Source: Desulfurispirillum indicum S5
Lineage (GTDB): Bacteria > Chrysiogenota > Chrysiogenetes > Chrysiogenales > Chrysiogenaceae
Reading direction: 5' to 3'
Assembly: GCF_000177635.2 (NCBI RefSeq)
Contig: NC_014836.1
Location: 2,340,001 to 2,404,000, forward strand
DNA: 64,000 nt
In this document: piece after piece, positions 11,323-23,393 of the stretch
How positions within the stretch are numbered: the stretch's first letter is position 1
Layout of the letters: each line of letters starts with the position of its first letter
The notes under the pieces: generated by a model
The model's database searches: none
Told to the model about the DNA's origin: nothing
The model's input: the letters and a program-made list of their open reading frames with translations, nothing else
Position numbers and translations under genes: made by a program

Positions 11323-11988
11323 CTACAAGCTCACTATACCGATAAGAATTGCCACGGGGGTGCTGATAAGCGCGATGAACAGCACAATTGCCACTGCCTT
11401 GCCGACCTTCTGGATCACAGGCAGCGCCTTGTCATTATTCAGACCCACAGACTGGAACATACTGCCGATGCCATGGCTCGTATGCAGAACCAGGGCGATC
11501 ATGGCGATCAGGTAGATCAGGGATACCACTACGCTGCTGAAGCCTTTCACTACCATGGTGAAGACATCAAAGCGTCCCAGTGAGTCGAATCCGTAGATTT
11601 CAGGATTGGTGACGCGGATAGTGAAGTGGAGCAGGTGGTAAACGGCAAAAGCCAGAATGACAAAACCCGTGTAGATCATGGTCTTGCTGGCGAAGGTAGC
11701 CCGCAGATCTTTTTTATACGTGTAGTTATCGGGGCGGGCCGCCATGTTTTCCATGGTCAGCTGAATGGCAAAGGCAATGTGAATCACAAAAATGGCACCA
11801 AGAGCGATGCGGAACAGCCATACGCCTGCACCAAGACTGTGAAGGAAATCGGCATACGCGTTGATGCCATCAGGGCCTGAGAACACGCCCAGGTTGCCCA
11901 GGGCGTGAATGAAGAGGAACAGCACCAGACACAGGCCGGTAACTGCCATAATGATCTTTCTGCCTACAGCACTTTGGATAAACTGCAT
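11323..11988 (-). CDS. sdhC: Succinate dehydrogenase/fumarate reductase cytochrome b subunit
   Basis: Membrane anchor and quinone site. The 221 residues show five hydrophobic helices. Likely haem b ligands are the histidines in FLFIHALGNLG, AIQ-flanking IHIAFAIQ, VYHLLHF and VLHTSHGIGS, consistent with a dihaem B-type anchor with no separate SdhD. The ATG is preceded by GGGAAGAAAAAGT, a modest ribosome site. It follows mdh by 184 bp, a gap that holds a strong hairpin, so it may be attenuated relative to mdh or have its own promoter. Confidence 0.92.
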   Translation of the reverse strand: MQFIQSAVGRKIIMAVTGLCLVLFLFIHALGNLGVFSGPDGINAYADFLHSLGAGVWLFRIALGAIFVIHIAFAIQLTMENMAARPDNYTYKKDLRATFASKTMIYTGFVILAFAVYHLLHFTIRVTNPEIYGFDSLGRFDVFTMVVKGFSSVVVSLIYLIAMIALVLHTSHGIGSMFQSVGLNNDKALPVIQKVGKAVAIVLFIALISTPVAILIGIVSL

Positions 11989-12033
11989 ACTTTTTCTTCC
12001 CTACATGTTTTTTTTGGGCAATACCAAACGGCA

Positions 12034-12067
12034 GACTACAGATCGCTCCTGAAAGCGATCTGTAGTC
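12034..12067. promoter_or_regulatory. Strong hairpin in the mdh-sdhC gap
   Basis: A perfect 14-bp inverted repeat, GACTACAGATCGCT with its complement, around a 6-nt loop. On the transcribed (minus) strand it is not followed by a U tract, so it is not a standard terminator. It could stabilise the mdh 3' end, mark a processing site, or act in the sdhC leader. Confidence 0.6.
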
Positions 12068-12172
12068 ACCAAGTCAGTATTTCACAACGCGATGTTGCAC
12101 CCTGGTAATATAAACGGGAAATACATATCCCAGTTCATACCTCACTGGAAAACAAGGATATTCCGTAAAACA

Positions 12173-15426
<3,254 letters not shown>

Positions 15427-15445
15427 TTAAAAGGTAAGTCTTCAC

Positions 15446-15461
15446 ATACAGTATACTGTAT
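15446..15461. promoter_or_regulatory. 16-bp perfect palindrome in the icd leader
   Basis: ATACAGTATACTGTAT reads the same on both strands. It lies 28 bp upstream of the icd start and about 30-45 nt downstream of the predicted transcription start, where a repressor would block elongation. No regulator gene is adjacent. Confidence 0.6.
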
Positions 15462-15496
15462 ACAATCCACTAAATAAAAAAACGTCTCAGGGAAAG

Positions 15497-15526
15497 TGTA
15501 TACCGTTTTGCAGGCGGAAGTGTCAA
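15497..15526 (-). promoter_or_regulatory. Promoter of icd
   Basis: On the minus strand TTGACA (15526-15521), an 18-nt spacer and TATACA (15502-15497). This would start a leader of about 70 nt before the icd ATG. The stretch between it and hemW (to 15745) shows no further gene. Confidence 0.7.
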
Positions 15527-15745
15527 GTAAAAAGATGTTTGTTTTTCATGGACATAGGGGAGAATACCCCTGAAAAAAAAGGAACTTCCGCCAGCAAATG
15601 ACCGCCTTTTACAAGGCCCGGCGAGTACCAGTGGCATCCCGAAACAAAGTTTCCATTTCACAGCCCACGCCACCACATCTCTTCCACCAGTCAGTGTCAT
15701 TTCTTGAGTGCGCAAAGGTTACCAGACACCTCCGGCATACACCGG

Positions 15746-16828
15746 TTACGGGAAAAAGTGCCCCATGACGTCGCCATAATTCAACCAGAAACGGGGAGCA
15801 ATACGCCAGCGTCCCTGCGCGCACGCTTCCAGGCAGGCAGCCCATGGGCCCGCCAGCTTCTGCCTCCACGCAGGATACAATTCCTCCAGCACAGCGCCCT
15901 CGACGCCATCTGCCGTTCGCATCCCAAGCATGATCCGCTCCCGCAGCAGCTCACTGGCACCGATATACTCCTCAATGCATACCGCAGGCAATCCGTCCTG
16001 CTCACAAAATACCCGCAGATCTTCGGGAACGCGATAGCGCACAGACCCGGAAAAGCCGACAGCGCCAGCACCAAGAGCCACATAGGGCAAGCCGCTCCAG
16101 TAAAGGCTGTTATGCTGAGAGCGCCGCCCAGGACGGGCAAAGTTGGCGATTTCATACCACTCAAAACCCCTGGCGACAAGGGCGTCGCGAGCGTGACTGA
16201 AGGAGTCATGCTGAAAATCACCATCCAGCTCTGCCGACAGGGGATGACCCGCTTCAAGACTCAACATGTAGACAGAGACATGATCCACAAACTCAAAGGA
16301 GGCGAGGTCCAGGAGTACCTGGTCCACAGGCGCACCAGGTACTCCGGCCATAAAGTCTACCGCTACCTCCAGTCCAAGCCGCTGCCCTGCGCGCAGAACC
16401 GCCGGAAAGTCCGACGCCATTCGATGCCGCCGCCCAAGCAACTCAAGAACGCGCGGCTCCATCGACTGCACGCCAACACTCACCCGCGTAACATGGGCTG
16501 CCCGCAGTTCCCTCAGACAGGCCACATCAACATCAGGATTGCACTCAACGGTCACCTCCATGGGCAGACAGCCAAGACGCTGCTTCAGAATATGTGTTAC
16601 GGAAGCAAAGAAGGATGGCGGCAGGAGCGAGGGGGTGCCACCACCGAAATAGAGGGTGTAAGGAGGGGAAAGGGCACCGAAATCAACCTGTGTCAGCTGA
16701 TGGATCAGCGCCCTGACATAGGACTCGCGGGTGCCGCCATCGGCCACCGCGGAATAGAAGGAACAGTAGGCGCACTTGCTGCTGCAAAAGGGCACATGCA
16801 GATAAACGCCAAACTTCGCCGTTGTCAT
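15746..16828 (-). CDS. hemW: HemW-like radical SAM protein (haem chaperone; formerly coproporphyrinogen oxidase-like)
   Basis: A 360-residue radical SAM protein. The cluster motif is PFCSSKCAYCSFYS near residue 14 (CxxxCxxC with Tyr before the third Cys), followed by YFGGGTPSLL. The family resembles HemN but HemW proteins act in haem delivery; true HemN has an extra Cys after the cluster motif (CxxxCxxCxC), which is absent here, where the motif continues with SF. Its ATG directly follows the stop of the upstream TPR lipoprotein gene (TAAATG). Haem trafficking would suit an organism with a cbb3 oxidase and cytochrome b subunit, but this is only contextual. Confidence 0.88.
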   Translation of the reverse strand: MTTAKFGVYLHVPFCSSKCAYCSFYSAVADGGTRESYVRALIHQLTQVDFGALSPPYTLYFGGGTPSLLPPSFFASVTHILKQRLGCLPMEVTVECNPDVDVACLRELRAAHVTRVSVGVQSMEPRVLELLGRRHRMASDFPAVLRAGQRLGLEVAVDFMAGVPGAPVDQVLLDLASFEFVDHVSVYMLSLEAGHPLSAELDGDFQHDSFSHARDALVARGFEWYEIANFARPGRRSQHNSLYWSGLPYVALGAGAVGFSGSVRYRVPEDLRVFCEQDGLPAVCIEEYIGASELLRERIMLGMRTADGVEGAVLEELYPAWRQKLAGPWAACLEACAQGRWRIAPRFWLNYGDVMGHFFP

Positions 16829-17710
16829 TTACTGGGTGAGCTGTCGGATCATCTGCTCAGCCAGTGGCAGTACGGGGTGATCGGGGAACATGTTTGCCGT
16901 GTAGTTCAGCACATCCAGTGCTTCGGCATACTTGCCCTGTCGCTCAAGAGCGAAGCCCTTTTTCAGATAGGCATCGGGGGTTTTACTGCCATCGGGATAC
17001 TGGCGCGTCACCCGGTCAAAGTATTCAAAGGCGCTCACATAATCATTCTGGGCGTAATAAATTTCGCCAATCCAGTAGAGGGAATTATCGGCCAGGTTGG
17101 AGGTGGGGAAGTTTTTAAATACCTGATCAAAAGCAATAAGCGCCTGGGGAAACTCGCCAATACGGTAGAAATTCATGGCCTGGTCATACAGGGGAGAGGG
17201 ATCAGAGCTGTAGTCCTCAAATTCAAACTCCACTACGGGGGCCACGGGACGGGTTTGCTGGGGCTTCGGCGCAGCAGGACCAGTGGACGGCTTCGCCTCC
17301 TTGGTTGACTTCTTTTCTTCCTCAGCCTTTTCCCTGGCTTCTTCAGCTGCGGCTTCAGCTTCAGCGGCTTTCCTCAACTGCTGCACCTGCTGACGCAGCT
17401 GGGCATTCTGGGTCTTTAACTCAGTCATATCCTGATTCGCCGTCGTAGCCATGGAGCGCAGATATTCAACATTCACTGTCAGATTGTTGAGCTGCTGACG
17501 AAGGGCCGCGTTTTCATGGGCCAGGTTCTGGTTCACACGGTGCAGATTGCCCACATCCATGCGCAACTGATCCACCTGCACCTGCAAAGGTACCGAATGG
17601 GAAGTCGCGGGCTCCTCTGCGCCGCCACGCAGTGCCGCGCAACCCGTCATGGCAGTAACCAGCAGACCTCCACCTATCAAAAAAGCCAGAAAACGCATTC
17701 TCTTCTCCAT
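16829..17710 (-). CDS. CpoB/YbgF-like tetratricopeptide lipoprotein
   Basis: Probable envelope protein of the YbgF/CpoB kind, which couples Tol-Pal and peptidoglycan synthesis. The start at 17710 (MEKRMRFLAFLIGG) follows GGGGAG by 7 nt and leads into a signal peptide ending in TAMTGC, a lipobox-like site. Residues 35-120 are heptad-rich and probably coiled coil, then an Ala/Glu/Lys linker, and a C-terminal TPR region with LYDQAMNFYRIGEFPQAL, SLYWIGEIYYAQNDY and PDAYLKKGFALERQGKY, matching the three-repeat YbgF pattern. No tol or pal gene is in view. 293 residues. Confidence 0.82.
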   Translation of the reverse strand: MEKRMRFLAFLIGGGLLVTAMTGCAALRGGAEEPATSHSVPLQVQVDQLRMDVGNLHRVNQNLAHENAALRQQLNNLTVNVEYLRSMATTANQDMTELKTQNAQLRQQVQQLRKAAEAEAAAEEAREKAEEEKKSTKEAKPSTGPAAPKPQQTRPVAPVVEFEFEDYSSDPSPLYDQAMNFYRIGEFPQALIAFDQVFKNFPTSNLADNSLYWIGEIYYAQNDYVSAFEYFDRVTRQYPDGSKTPDAYLKKGFALERQGKYAEALDVLNYTANMFPDHPVLPLAEQMIRQLTQ

Positions 17711-17889
17711 GGCATAACTCCCCGATATACTGAGTGCTGCAAAGACTTTATCAGATTCCATCACGCATTCAAACGATTTTCTCCTATGCGTATCGGCAGG
17801 CCAGGCCAAAATCTTCAGTTCCACCATGTTTTCACCCGTGGAAAATCCCCATCACGCGAAACTCTCGCCAGGCGACAATAGAGAACACT

Positions 17890-18780
17890 CAGGTTCCGCA
17901 TCTTACCGCCTTGAATTAAGACATCACTATAATAATATTTACCATGCAACAACAGTGTTAATCTTGCATACTTAGCTCATCTGATATTTCTCTTTTCGTT
18001 TCGTAACCATTCACGGCTACCCTGCGTTTTTTTCAGCAGGAGCGCCAGTATTCCGAGAGCGAGCCCGGATGGCGAGCGGCAGAGACGGAGGTCCTCGGAC
18101 GAAAGTGAGCGTCTCTGGGAGGAATGCTGGCGCGAGTACCAACACACACTTCGTTTCTAGATATTGTCCTTTTTGACCGCGCAAAAATGCGCCCCCCGAA
18201 CGCCCGTTTTTCCGGCTCGCCTGACCCCTGCCTCCCTGCAGCGCTGCCGGACCACTCACTTCCTGTGAGTGTCCTGTTCAGGTCTTGCCAGCCAGGCTTC
18301 ACACTCACCGGACGGGCTCAGGGGGGAACGGCCTGCTTCTGTCTTTCCCCCGTGGGCTGGCCCAGCCAGAACGCAAAGACTGGAACGCTATGGACCCGCA
18401 GGGTTGACGCCACGAGGGCGGCAACCGCAAACCAAAAGCCACGGAGGGCGGTTGTTTGCGGTCCACAGTTCCAGGCAAGCGGGCGGCTGATAAGGACAGC
18501 ACTGGGGGTCGCTTTTGCGCCACTTTTGGCGACCCAAAAGTGGCAAAAGAAACTCACAAACAAGATGAGGGCAAATGTCAAGCGACGCCGTCTGTGCAGA
18601 ACCATTTCGGCCATCCAACTATGGTATTCAGGTCGGCGCCGACAACCTGCCGCTTCGGGGGTGCGAAACTTCAGATGAAGGTAATGTCAAGAGACGCAGC
18701 CTGAGCAGAGCTATTTCCGCCATTCCAGCATGACATCAGTGTCGGCGCCGATAACCTGCCGTTTCGGGGTGCGAACGTTG
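17890..18780. repeat. L element copy L1
   Basis: Non-coding repeat about 0.8 kb, shared in parts with 20283-20505, 36445-36605, 44261-44790 and 56875-57770. Its right end at 18660-18672 is GGTGCGAAACTTC, the inverse of the left end seen at 56875. A 105-bp unit is present twice at the right (about 18574-18680 and 18682-18780). Internal hairpins include CACTCAC-TTCCT-GTGAGTG near 18253 and CCACTTTTGG with its complement near 18520. This copy lacks the M element that interrupts L4 and L5. Short open frames within it are not supported as genes. Confidence 0.8.
18033..18135. repeat. K repeat copy K1
   Basis: The stretch beginning GAGCGCCAGTATTC and ending GGCGCGAGT recurs at 42505-42580 with about 30 bp missing from the middle there. 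It sits inside the left part of L1. Confidence 0.6.
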
Positions 18781-18855
18781 AGATAGAACTTGAAATATCT
18801 GCATTATAAGAAAAAACAGAATCTCTAGTATTTCGCTTGAAATTATAGTTTCTCC

Positions 18856-18884
18856 TTGACATTTTCCGGAGCGCCCCCTATCCT
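18856..18884 (+). promoter_or_regulatory. Promoter of the metI riboswitch leader
   Basis: TTGACA (18856-18861), a 17-nt spacer and TATCCT (18879-18884). Transcription would begin near 18891, just before the 5' strand of the riboswitch P1 helix. Confidence 0.8.
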
Positions 18885-18898
18885 CTGCCCACTTGACG

Positions 18899-19032
18899 TC
18901 TTTATCAAGAGTGGCGGAGGGACAGGCCCGCAGATGCCACAGCAACCATCCTGGCACCGCCAGTGCAGGGGATCGGTGCTAATTCCTGGCCATAGGCACT
19001 ATGGCGAAGATGAGGACGGTGCCGGTTTTTTT
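18899..19032 (+). promoter_or_regulatory. SAM-I (S-box) riboswitch
   Basis: Conserved S-box core is readable: TTATCAAGAG, GGCGGAGGGAC, GGCCC, GCAACC and GGTGCTAATTCC. The P1 helix can form between 18899-18906 and 19009-19016 with G-U pairs. A stem pairing 18995-19000 with 19018-19023 is followed by TTTTTTT (19026-19032), a candidate terminator that overlaps the P1 3' strand. The family switches off methionine genes when S-adenosylmethionine is abundant. It stands ahead of metI and metC-like genes, as in Bacillus metIC. Confidence 0.92.
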
Positions 19033-19050
19033 GCCCAAAACCCCACCTAC

Positions 19051-19079
19051 TCATCCCCAAACCACCCAAAGGGGGATGA
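19051..19079 (+). promoter_or_regulatory. Hairpin covering the metI ribosome-binding site
   Basis: TCATCCCC (19051-19058) is complementary to GGGGATGA (19072-19079), an 8-bp stem around a 13-nt loop. The right arm contains the purine-rich GGGGGA that serves as the ribosome site for the ATG at 19084, so the hairpin could limit translation. Confidence 0.6.
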
Positions 19080-19083
19080 ATCC

Positions 19084-20229
19084 ATGACCACACAGCAGCT
19101 TTCCACCCAGACTATCCACATTGGCGTCGGTAAAGACAGCGCCACTGGTGCCATCAGCTACCCCATTTACCCCAGCGCCACCTACCGCCATCCCGCTGTC
19201 GGCCAGAGCACCGGCTTCGACTACACCCGCTCCGGCAACCCCACCCGCAACACCCTGGAAGCAGGACTGGCAAACCTGGAAGGCGGCGCCCGCGCCCTGA
19301 CCTTTGCCTCAGGCATGGCCGCCCTGACCACACTCTTTCTGCACTTCAAAAGCGGTGACCATGTCATCGCCTCCCAGGACATCTACGGCGGAACCTACCG
19401 CCTGCTGAGCATGGTCCTCAATAACCTGGGCATCAGCGCCACCTACGTGGACACCACCGATGCCAGCGCGGTCAGTGCCGCCATCACACCCGCCACCCGT
19501 GCCCTGCTGGTGGAAACTCCCGGCAATCCCCTCATGGGCATCAGCGACCTGGAAGCCCTGGGAAAAATCTGCCAGCAGCACCAGATTCTCTTTCTGGTGG
19601 ACAACACCTTTATGACCCCCCTGCTGCAAAAGCCCTTCGCCTTTGGCGCCGACGTGGTCATCCACAGCGGCACCAAGTACCTGGGCGGCCATAACGACCT
19701 GTGCTCTGGCGTATTGGTGGCACGCACCGCCGAAATGGGCGAACGACTCTACTTCCTGCAGAATTCCACCGGCGCCATCCTGCCCCCCCAGGACAGCTGG
19801 CTGCTGCTGCGCAGCCTGAAAACACTGCACCTGCGCATGGAGCGCCACTGCCACAACGCCCTGCAGGTTGCCCAGTGGCTGCAGCAGCACCCCAACGTCC
19901 AGACCGTCTACTATCCCGGCCTGGCAAGCCACCCCGGCCACACCCTTGCCAGACGCCAGGCCAGCGACTTCGGCGGCATGCTCTCCTTCCGCGTGAAGGA
20001 CAAAAACATTGCCCACAACACCCTCGCCCGCTTACAACTGATCAGCTTCGCCGAAAGCCTGGGCGGCGTGGAAAGCCTCATGACCCTCCCCGCCATCCAG
20101 ACCCACGGCGACATCCCCGAACCGGAGCGCCTGAGACTGGGCATTGACGAATGCCTGCTGCGCCTCTCCGTCGGGGTGGAGGATGTACGGGATATTATCG
20201 CCGACCTCAAGCAAGCATTAAACCAATAA
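19084..20229 (+). CDS. metI: MetI-like cystathionine gamma-synthase/O-acyl-homoserine sulfhydrylase
   Basis: PLP enzyme joining an activated homoserine with cysteine (or sulfide) on the route to methionine. I place the start at 19084 (MTTQQLSTQTIHIG); the open frame upstream runs through the riboswitch. The 381 residues match the Cys/Met-metabolism family: GFDYTRSGNPTRNTLE, FASGMAALTTL for phosphate binding, and HSGTKYLGG with the PLP Lys near residue 198. It resembles Bacillus MetI closely along its length as I recall it. Controlled by the SAM-I riboswitch upstream. Substrate preference between cysteine and sulfide is uncertain. Confidence 0.88.
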   Translation: MTTQQLSTQTIHIGVGKDSATGAISYPIYPSATYRHPAVGQSTGFDYTRSGNPTRNTLEAGLANLEGGARALTFASGMAALTTLFLHFKSGDHVIASQDIYGGTYRLLSMVLNNLGISATYVDTTDASAVSAAITPATRALLVETPGNPLMGISDLEALGKICQQHQILFLVDNTFMTPLLQKPFAFGADVVIHSGTKYLGGHNDLCSGVLVARTAEMGERLYFLQNSTGAILPPQDSWLLLRSLKTLHLRMERHCHNALQVAQWLQQHPNVQTVYYPGLASHPGHTLARRQASDFGGMLSFRVKDKNIAHNTLARLQLISFAESLGGVESLMTLPAIQTHGDIPEPERLRLGIDECLLRLSVGVEDVRDIIADLKQALNQ

Positions 20230-20282
20230 AAATGACCTCACACAAAGGCCACAGACACCAAGGAAAGACCGCGAGAAGCATG

Positions 20283-20505
20283 GCTATTTCCATGCTCTCC
20301 CCCTGAGCCCGTCCGGTGAGTGTGAAGTCTGGCTGGCAAGACCCGCACGGGACACCTGCAGGAAGCAGGTGGTCCGGCAGAGCTGCAGGGATGCAGCGTC
20401 TGCCGGATCTCCAGTCCAGGCGAGCAAACGAACCGGATAAACGGGCGTTGGGGGCGCGTTTTTGGATACTTTTTGCGCGGTCAAAAAGTATCATGCTCAA
20501 TGACA
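20283..20505. repeat. L element fragment L2 (inverted)
   Basis: The inverse complement of part of L1, covering the CCGGACGGGCTCAG segment through CGCGCCCCCAACGCCCG to TTTTTGACCGCGC. It holds the stretch CTGGAGATCCGGCAG without an M insertion, so it records the empty site for the M copies at 44455 and 57090. It separates metI from metC. Confidence 0.75.
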
Positions 20506-20581
20506 AATTCTAAAATTACTCATACTTTGCATCAACCTTGCATACACGAACAACCGAGACCCGCTCTCGACAGGAGGCCAT

Positions 20582-21745
20582 ATGCCAGCACCCCATCATC
20601 CCCATAAACCCGCCACCCTCCTCGTTCACCAGGCCGTCGACCGCGACCCCCACACCGGCGCCTCCGCCGTGCCTATCTATCAGGCGTCCACCTTCCACCA
20701 CCCCGGCGGTGAGTGCGGACAATACGAGTACAGCCGGGGCGCCAATCCCACCCGCGAGAACGTGGAGCAGACCATCGCCCTGCTGGAGGGCGGCATCCAG
20801 GGCTTTGCCACCAGCTCCGGCATGGCAGCCATCGGCGTTGCCCTGAGCCTTCTGCACAGTGGCGACCACCTTATCGTCCCCAGCGATCTCTACGGCGGCA
20901 CCTACCGCTACGTCACCAGCGTCCTGCCCCAGCAGGGCATCCAGTGTTCTTTTGTCAATACCGCGGATCTCGAAGCGCTGAAAGCGGCCCTGCAGCCCAA
21001 CACCAGAGGTATTCTGCTGGAAACGCCCTCCAACCCCCTCTTCACCATCGCCGATATCCGCGCTGTGGCAGAGCTGGCCAGAGAGAGAAATATTCTCACC
21101 TTTATCGACAACACCTTTATGACGCCCCTGTTGCAACGGCCCATTCCCCTGGGCATCGATGTGGTCATCCACAGCGCCACCAAGTTCCTGGGCGGCCACA
21201 GCGACCTGCTGGCCGGGCTGGTAACCACCGCCGACCCCGAGCTGGCCAAAGCCCTCAAGCGCTTCCATAATTCCTTCGGAGCTGTGCTCTCCCCCTTTGA
21301 CAGCTTCCTGCTGGCGCGGGGCATGAAGACCCTCAAAATCCGCCTGGAGACCGCCCAGAGCAATGCCGGCGACCTGGCTCTGCGTCTGCAGCAGCACCCC
21401 AGCGTGTCAAAAGTGTATTACCCCGGCCTCAGCGACTTTGCCCAGGCCGATACCCACTTCCGTCAGGCCAATGGCCCCGGTGCCGTACTCGCCTTTGAAC
21501 TCGCATCATCGGATCAGGTAAAGGCCCTTCTGCGCAAACTGCAGCTGCCCATCATCGCCCCCAGCCTCGGTGGCGTGGAAACCATCGTCACCCACTGTTG
21601 GAGCATGTCCCACGCCGCCATACCCGCCGAGGTCAAGAAGGAAATGGGCATTTCGCCCACCCTGATCCGCCTGTGTGCTGGCATTGAAGATGTGGATGAC
21701 CTGTGGCATGATCTGGAGCAGGCACTGCACACCCCAGGCAGCTGA
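20582..21745 (+). CDS. metC: MetC-like cystathionine beta-lyase
   Basis: PLP enzyme that would cleave cystathionine to homocysteine, following MetI. The ATG at 20582 has AGGAGG 5 nt upstream. The 387 residues contain YEYSRGANPTRENVE, ATSSGMAAIGVAL, and HSATKFLGGHSDLLAG with the PLP Lys near residue 200. Overall style matches Bacillus MetC. It is the partner of metI, 352 bp downstream and separated by an L fragment, so cotranscription from the riboswitch leader is possible but not assured. Cystathionine gamma-lyase activity is an alternative within this family. Confidence 0.85.
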   Translation: MPAPHHPHKPATLLVHQAVDRDPHTGASAVPIYQASTFHHPGGECGQYEYSRGANPTRENVEQTIALLEGGIQGFATSSGMAAIGVALSLLHSGDHLIVPSDLYGGTYRYVTSVLPQQGIQCSFVNTADLEALKAALQPNTRGILLETPSNPLFTIADIRAVAELARERNILTFIDNTFMTPLLQRPIPLGIDVVIHSATKFLGGHSDLLAGLVTTADPELAKALKRFHNSFGAVLSPFDSFLLARGMKTLKIRLETAQSNAGDLALRLQQHPSVSKVYYPGLSDFAQADTHFRQANGPGAVLAFELASSDQVKALLRKLQLPIIAPSLGGVETIVTHCWSMSHAAIPAEVKKEMGISPTLIRLCAGIEDVDDLWHDLEQALHTPGS

Positions 21746-21833
21746 AAAACGCCTCTGTGCCTGCTGGTCAATACAGCGTGAAGAGTTACAGCAGGCTTTC
21801 CTTTGCGCGAAAAATCCGTTACAAGTTCTTCCC

Positions 21834-23264
21834 ATGAAAACCCCGTTGCGCTTCATCATACTGCTGCTGAGCGTTGTCATGCTGAGCCAGCCTCAGCTGG
21901 CGCGGGCCTGCGCGCTCTGCTCCGCCTTTGACGGCGTGGTCTTCCCGCGCTTTCACCTGGAAATGGATGACGACGTTCTGCAGGCGATCCAGGTCACCTG
22001 GCGCTTTTCCCCCTCCTTCACCGAAGTCCTGCGCCACCTCAGCAGCGAAGCATCCGACGCCAACCAGGCACGGCAGAGGCTCCTGCACGCCTTTGAAGCC
22101 GACATCGTCCCCTACGAATACCTCACCCGCATTACCATCAACAGCCAGCCGTTTCCGGTGCGCGCCGTGGAAAATTCTCACTTCACCTTTGAGGGGGATG
22201 TTTCCGCATACCACTTTACGATCCCCATCCATATGCCCGTCAGCGGTGAACTCAGCCTGGAACTGGAATTCTTCGATCCCCGCCGCTTTCTGGGCTTTTT
22301 CTTCCGCCCCGAGGGACTCAGCCACACCATTCCCGAAAATTACGGCGTTGAGCACAACCTGAATTCCTACCCCCATACGCTGGTGTTGCGCATCGCCCCG
22401 GGCATTGCCAGCACAGAAACGGAAGTTGCCGTCACGCGCGACGACTCCCCGGCGGGCTGGTACGACCGGATGCTCGACTCCCTGCGCCAGACACTGCGCA
22501 TGGCCAGCGAAACCATTCAGTCCCATATGCGCGCCATCCGCGACGAAGGCAGCGTGGCGGCGGCTCTCTCCCTGATCATCTTCTCCTTTTTCTACGGCCT
22601 GCTCCACGCAGCCGGCCCTGGCCATGGCAAAAGTCTGGTGGCCTCCTATTTCCTCGCGGGACACCACAACTACGCCAAGGCGGCCTCCATGGCCCTGTTC
22701 ATCGGCATCGTCCACGTCTTTTCGGCGTTCATCTTCACCTTTTTCCTGCTGCACCTGCTGAACATGCTGCTGACCACGGCCCTCCACCAAACCACCAACC
22801 TGCTGACCCCCGTTTCCGGTGCCATCATCATACTGATCGCAGCACACCTGGCCTACACCCGCCTGCGAGCCCGCTGGAAAGTCCGGCAGCAAAACAGCTC
22901 CGGTTACCCTCAACCCCACCATGGCCTGCACCAGGGCCATGCCTGTGGCTGCTCCTCCTGCAGTGGTGGAGGACGCACTTCCGACGCCATGCTGGTGATT
23001 TCGGCAGGTATTGTGCCCTGTCCCGGCACCATCACCATTTTCCTCTTCGCCCTCTCCATGGGCCTGTACACCATTGGTTTCCTGGCCGCCGCCGCCATGA
23101 GCCTGGGCATGGGAATTATTATTTTCGCGGCGGCAGCCCTGAGCATCATTGCCAGAAATGTGCTCAGCCATGCCTTCCAGCCCCTGGCCACCTTCGTGGA
23201 ATATACCAGTATCATCTGCATAGCCCTGCTGGGAGTGCTGCTGATACTGAGCAGCATGGGCTGA
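21834..23264 (+). CDS. DUF1007-NicO fusion, predicted nickel/cobalt (or other metal) membrane transporter
   Basis: 476 residues. The ATG at 21834 starts a signal peptide (MKTPLRFIILLLSVVMLSQ); the frame is open upstream but without signal. Residues 25-225 form a periplasmic DUF1007-type domain. The C-terminal half is a NicO/RcnA-type transporter: FYGLLHAAGPGHGKSLVASYF with the His and Gly residues typical of the family, a His/Cys-rich loop (HHGLHQGHACGCSSCSGG) before a later helix, and SAGIVPCPGTITIFLF. Six helices are apparent. It begins 88 bp after metC. Whether it imports or exports cannot be told. Confidence 0.8.
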   Translation: MKTPLRFIILLLSVVMLSQPQLARACALCSAFDGVVFPRFHLEMDDDVLQAIQVTWRFSPSFTEVLRHLSSEASDANQARQRLLHAFEADIVPYEYLTRITINSQPFPVRAVENSHFTFEGDVSAYHFTIPIHMPVSGELSLELEFFDPRRFLGFFFRPEGLSHTIPENYGVEHNLNSYPHTLVLRIAPGIASTETEVAVTRDDSPAGWYDRMLDSLRQTLRMASETIQSHMRAIRDEGSVAAALSLIIFSFFYGLLHAAGPGHGKSLVASYFLAGHHNYAKAASMALFIGIVHVFSAFIFTFFLLHLLNMLLTTALHQTTNLLTPVSGAIIILIAAHLAYTRLRARWKVRQQNSSGYPQPHHGLHQGHACGCSSCSGGGRTSDAMLVISAGIVPCPGTITIFLFALSMGLYTIGFLAAAAMSLGMGIIIFAAAALSIIARNVLSHAFQPLATFVEYTSIICIALLGVLLILSSMG

Positions 23265-23393
23265 ATCTGTCACGACAGTCCACGGAATTAGTGGTGCGAA
23301 ACTTTACCACTTGCTCTATACTCACGCACAACGGTTCGCAAAATGAACCATGTTGCTTTTGCCACGGTCACTTACCTTATCTCAGGAGGCCTT

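Noticed and set aside
18124-18678. Open frame of 184 codons within L1, and similar frames in L4, L5 and the 62-kb repeats
   Set aside because: They lie in non-coding repeats, are broken in other copies, and have no supported starts.
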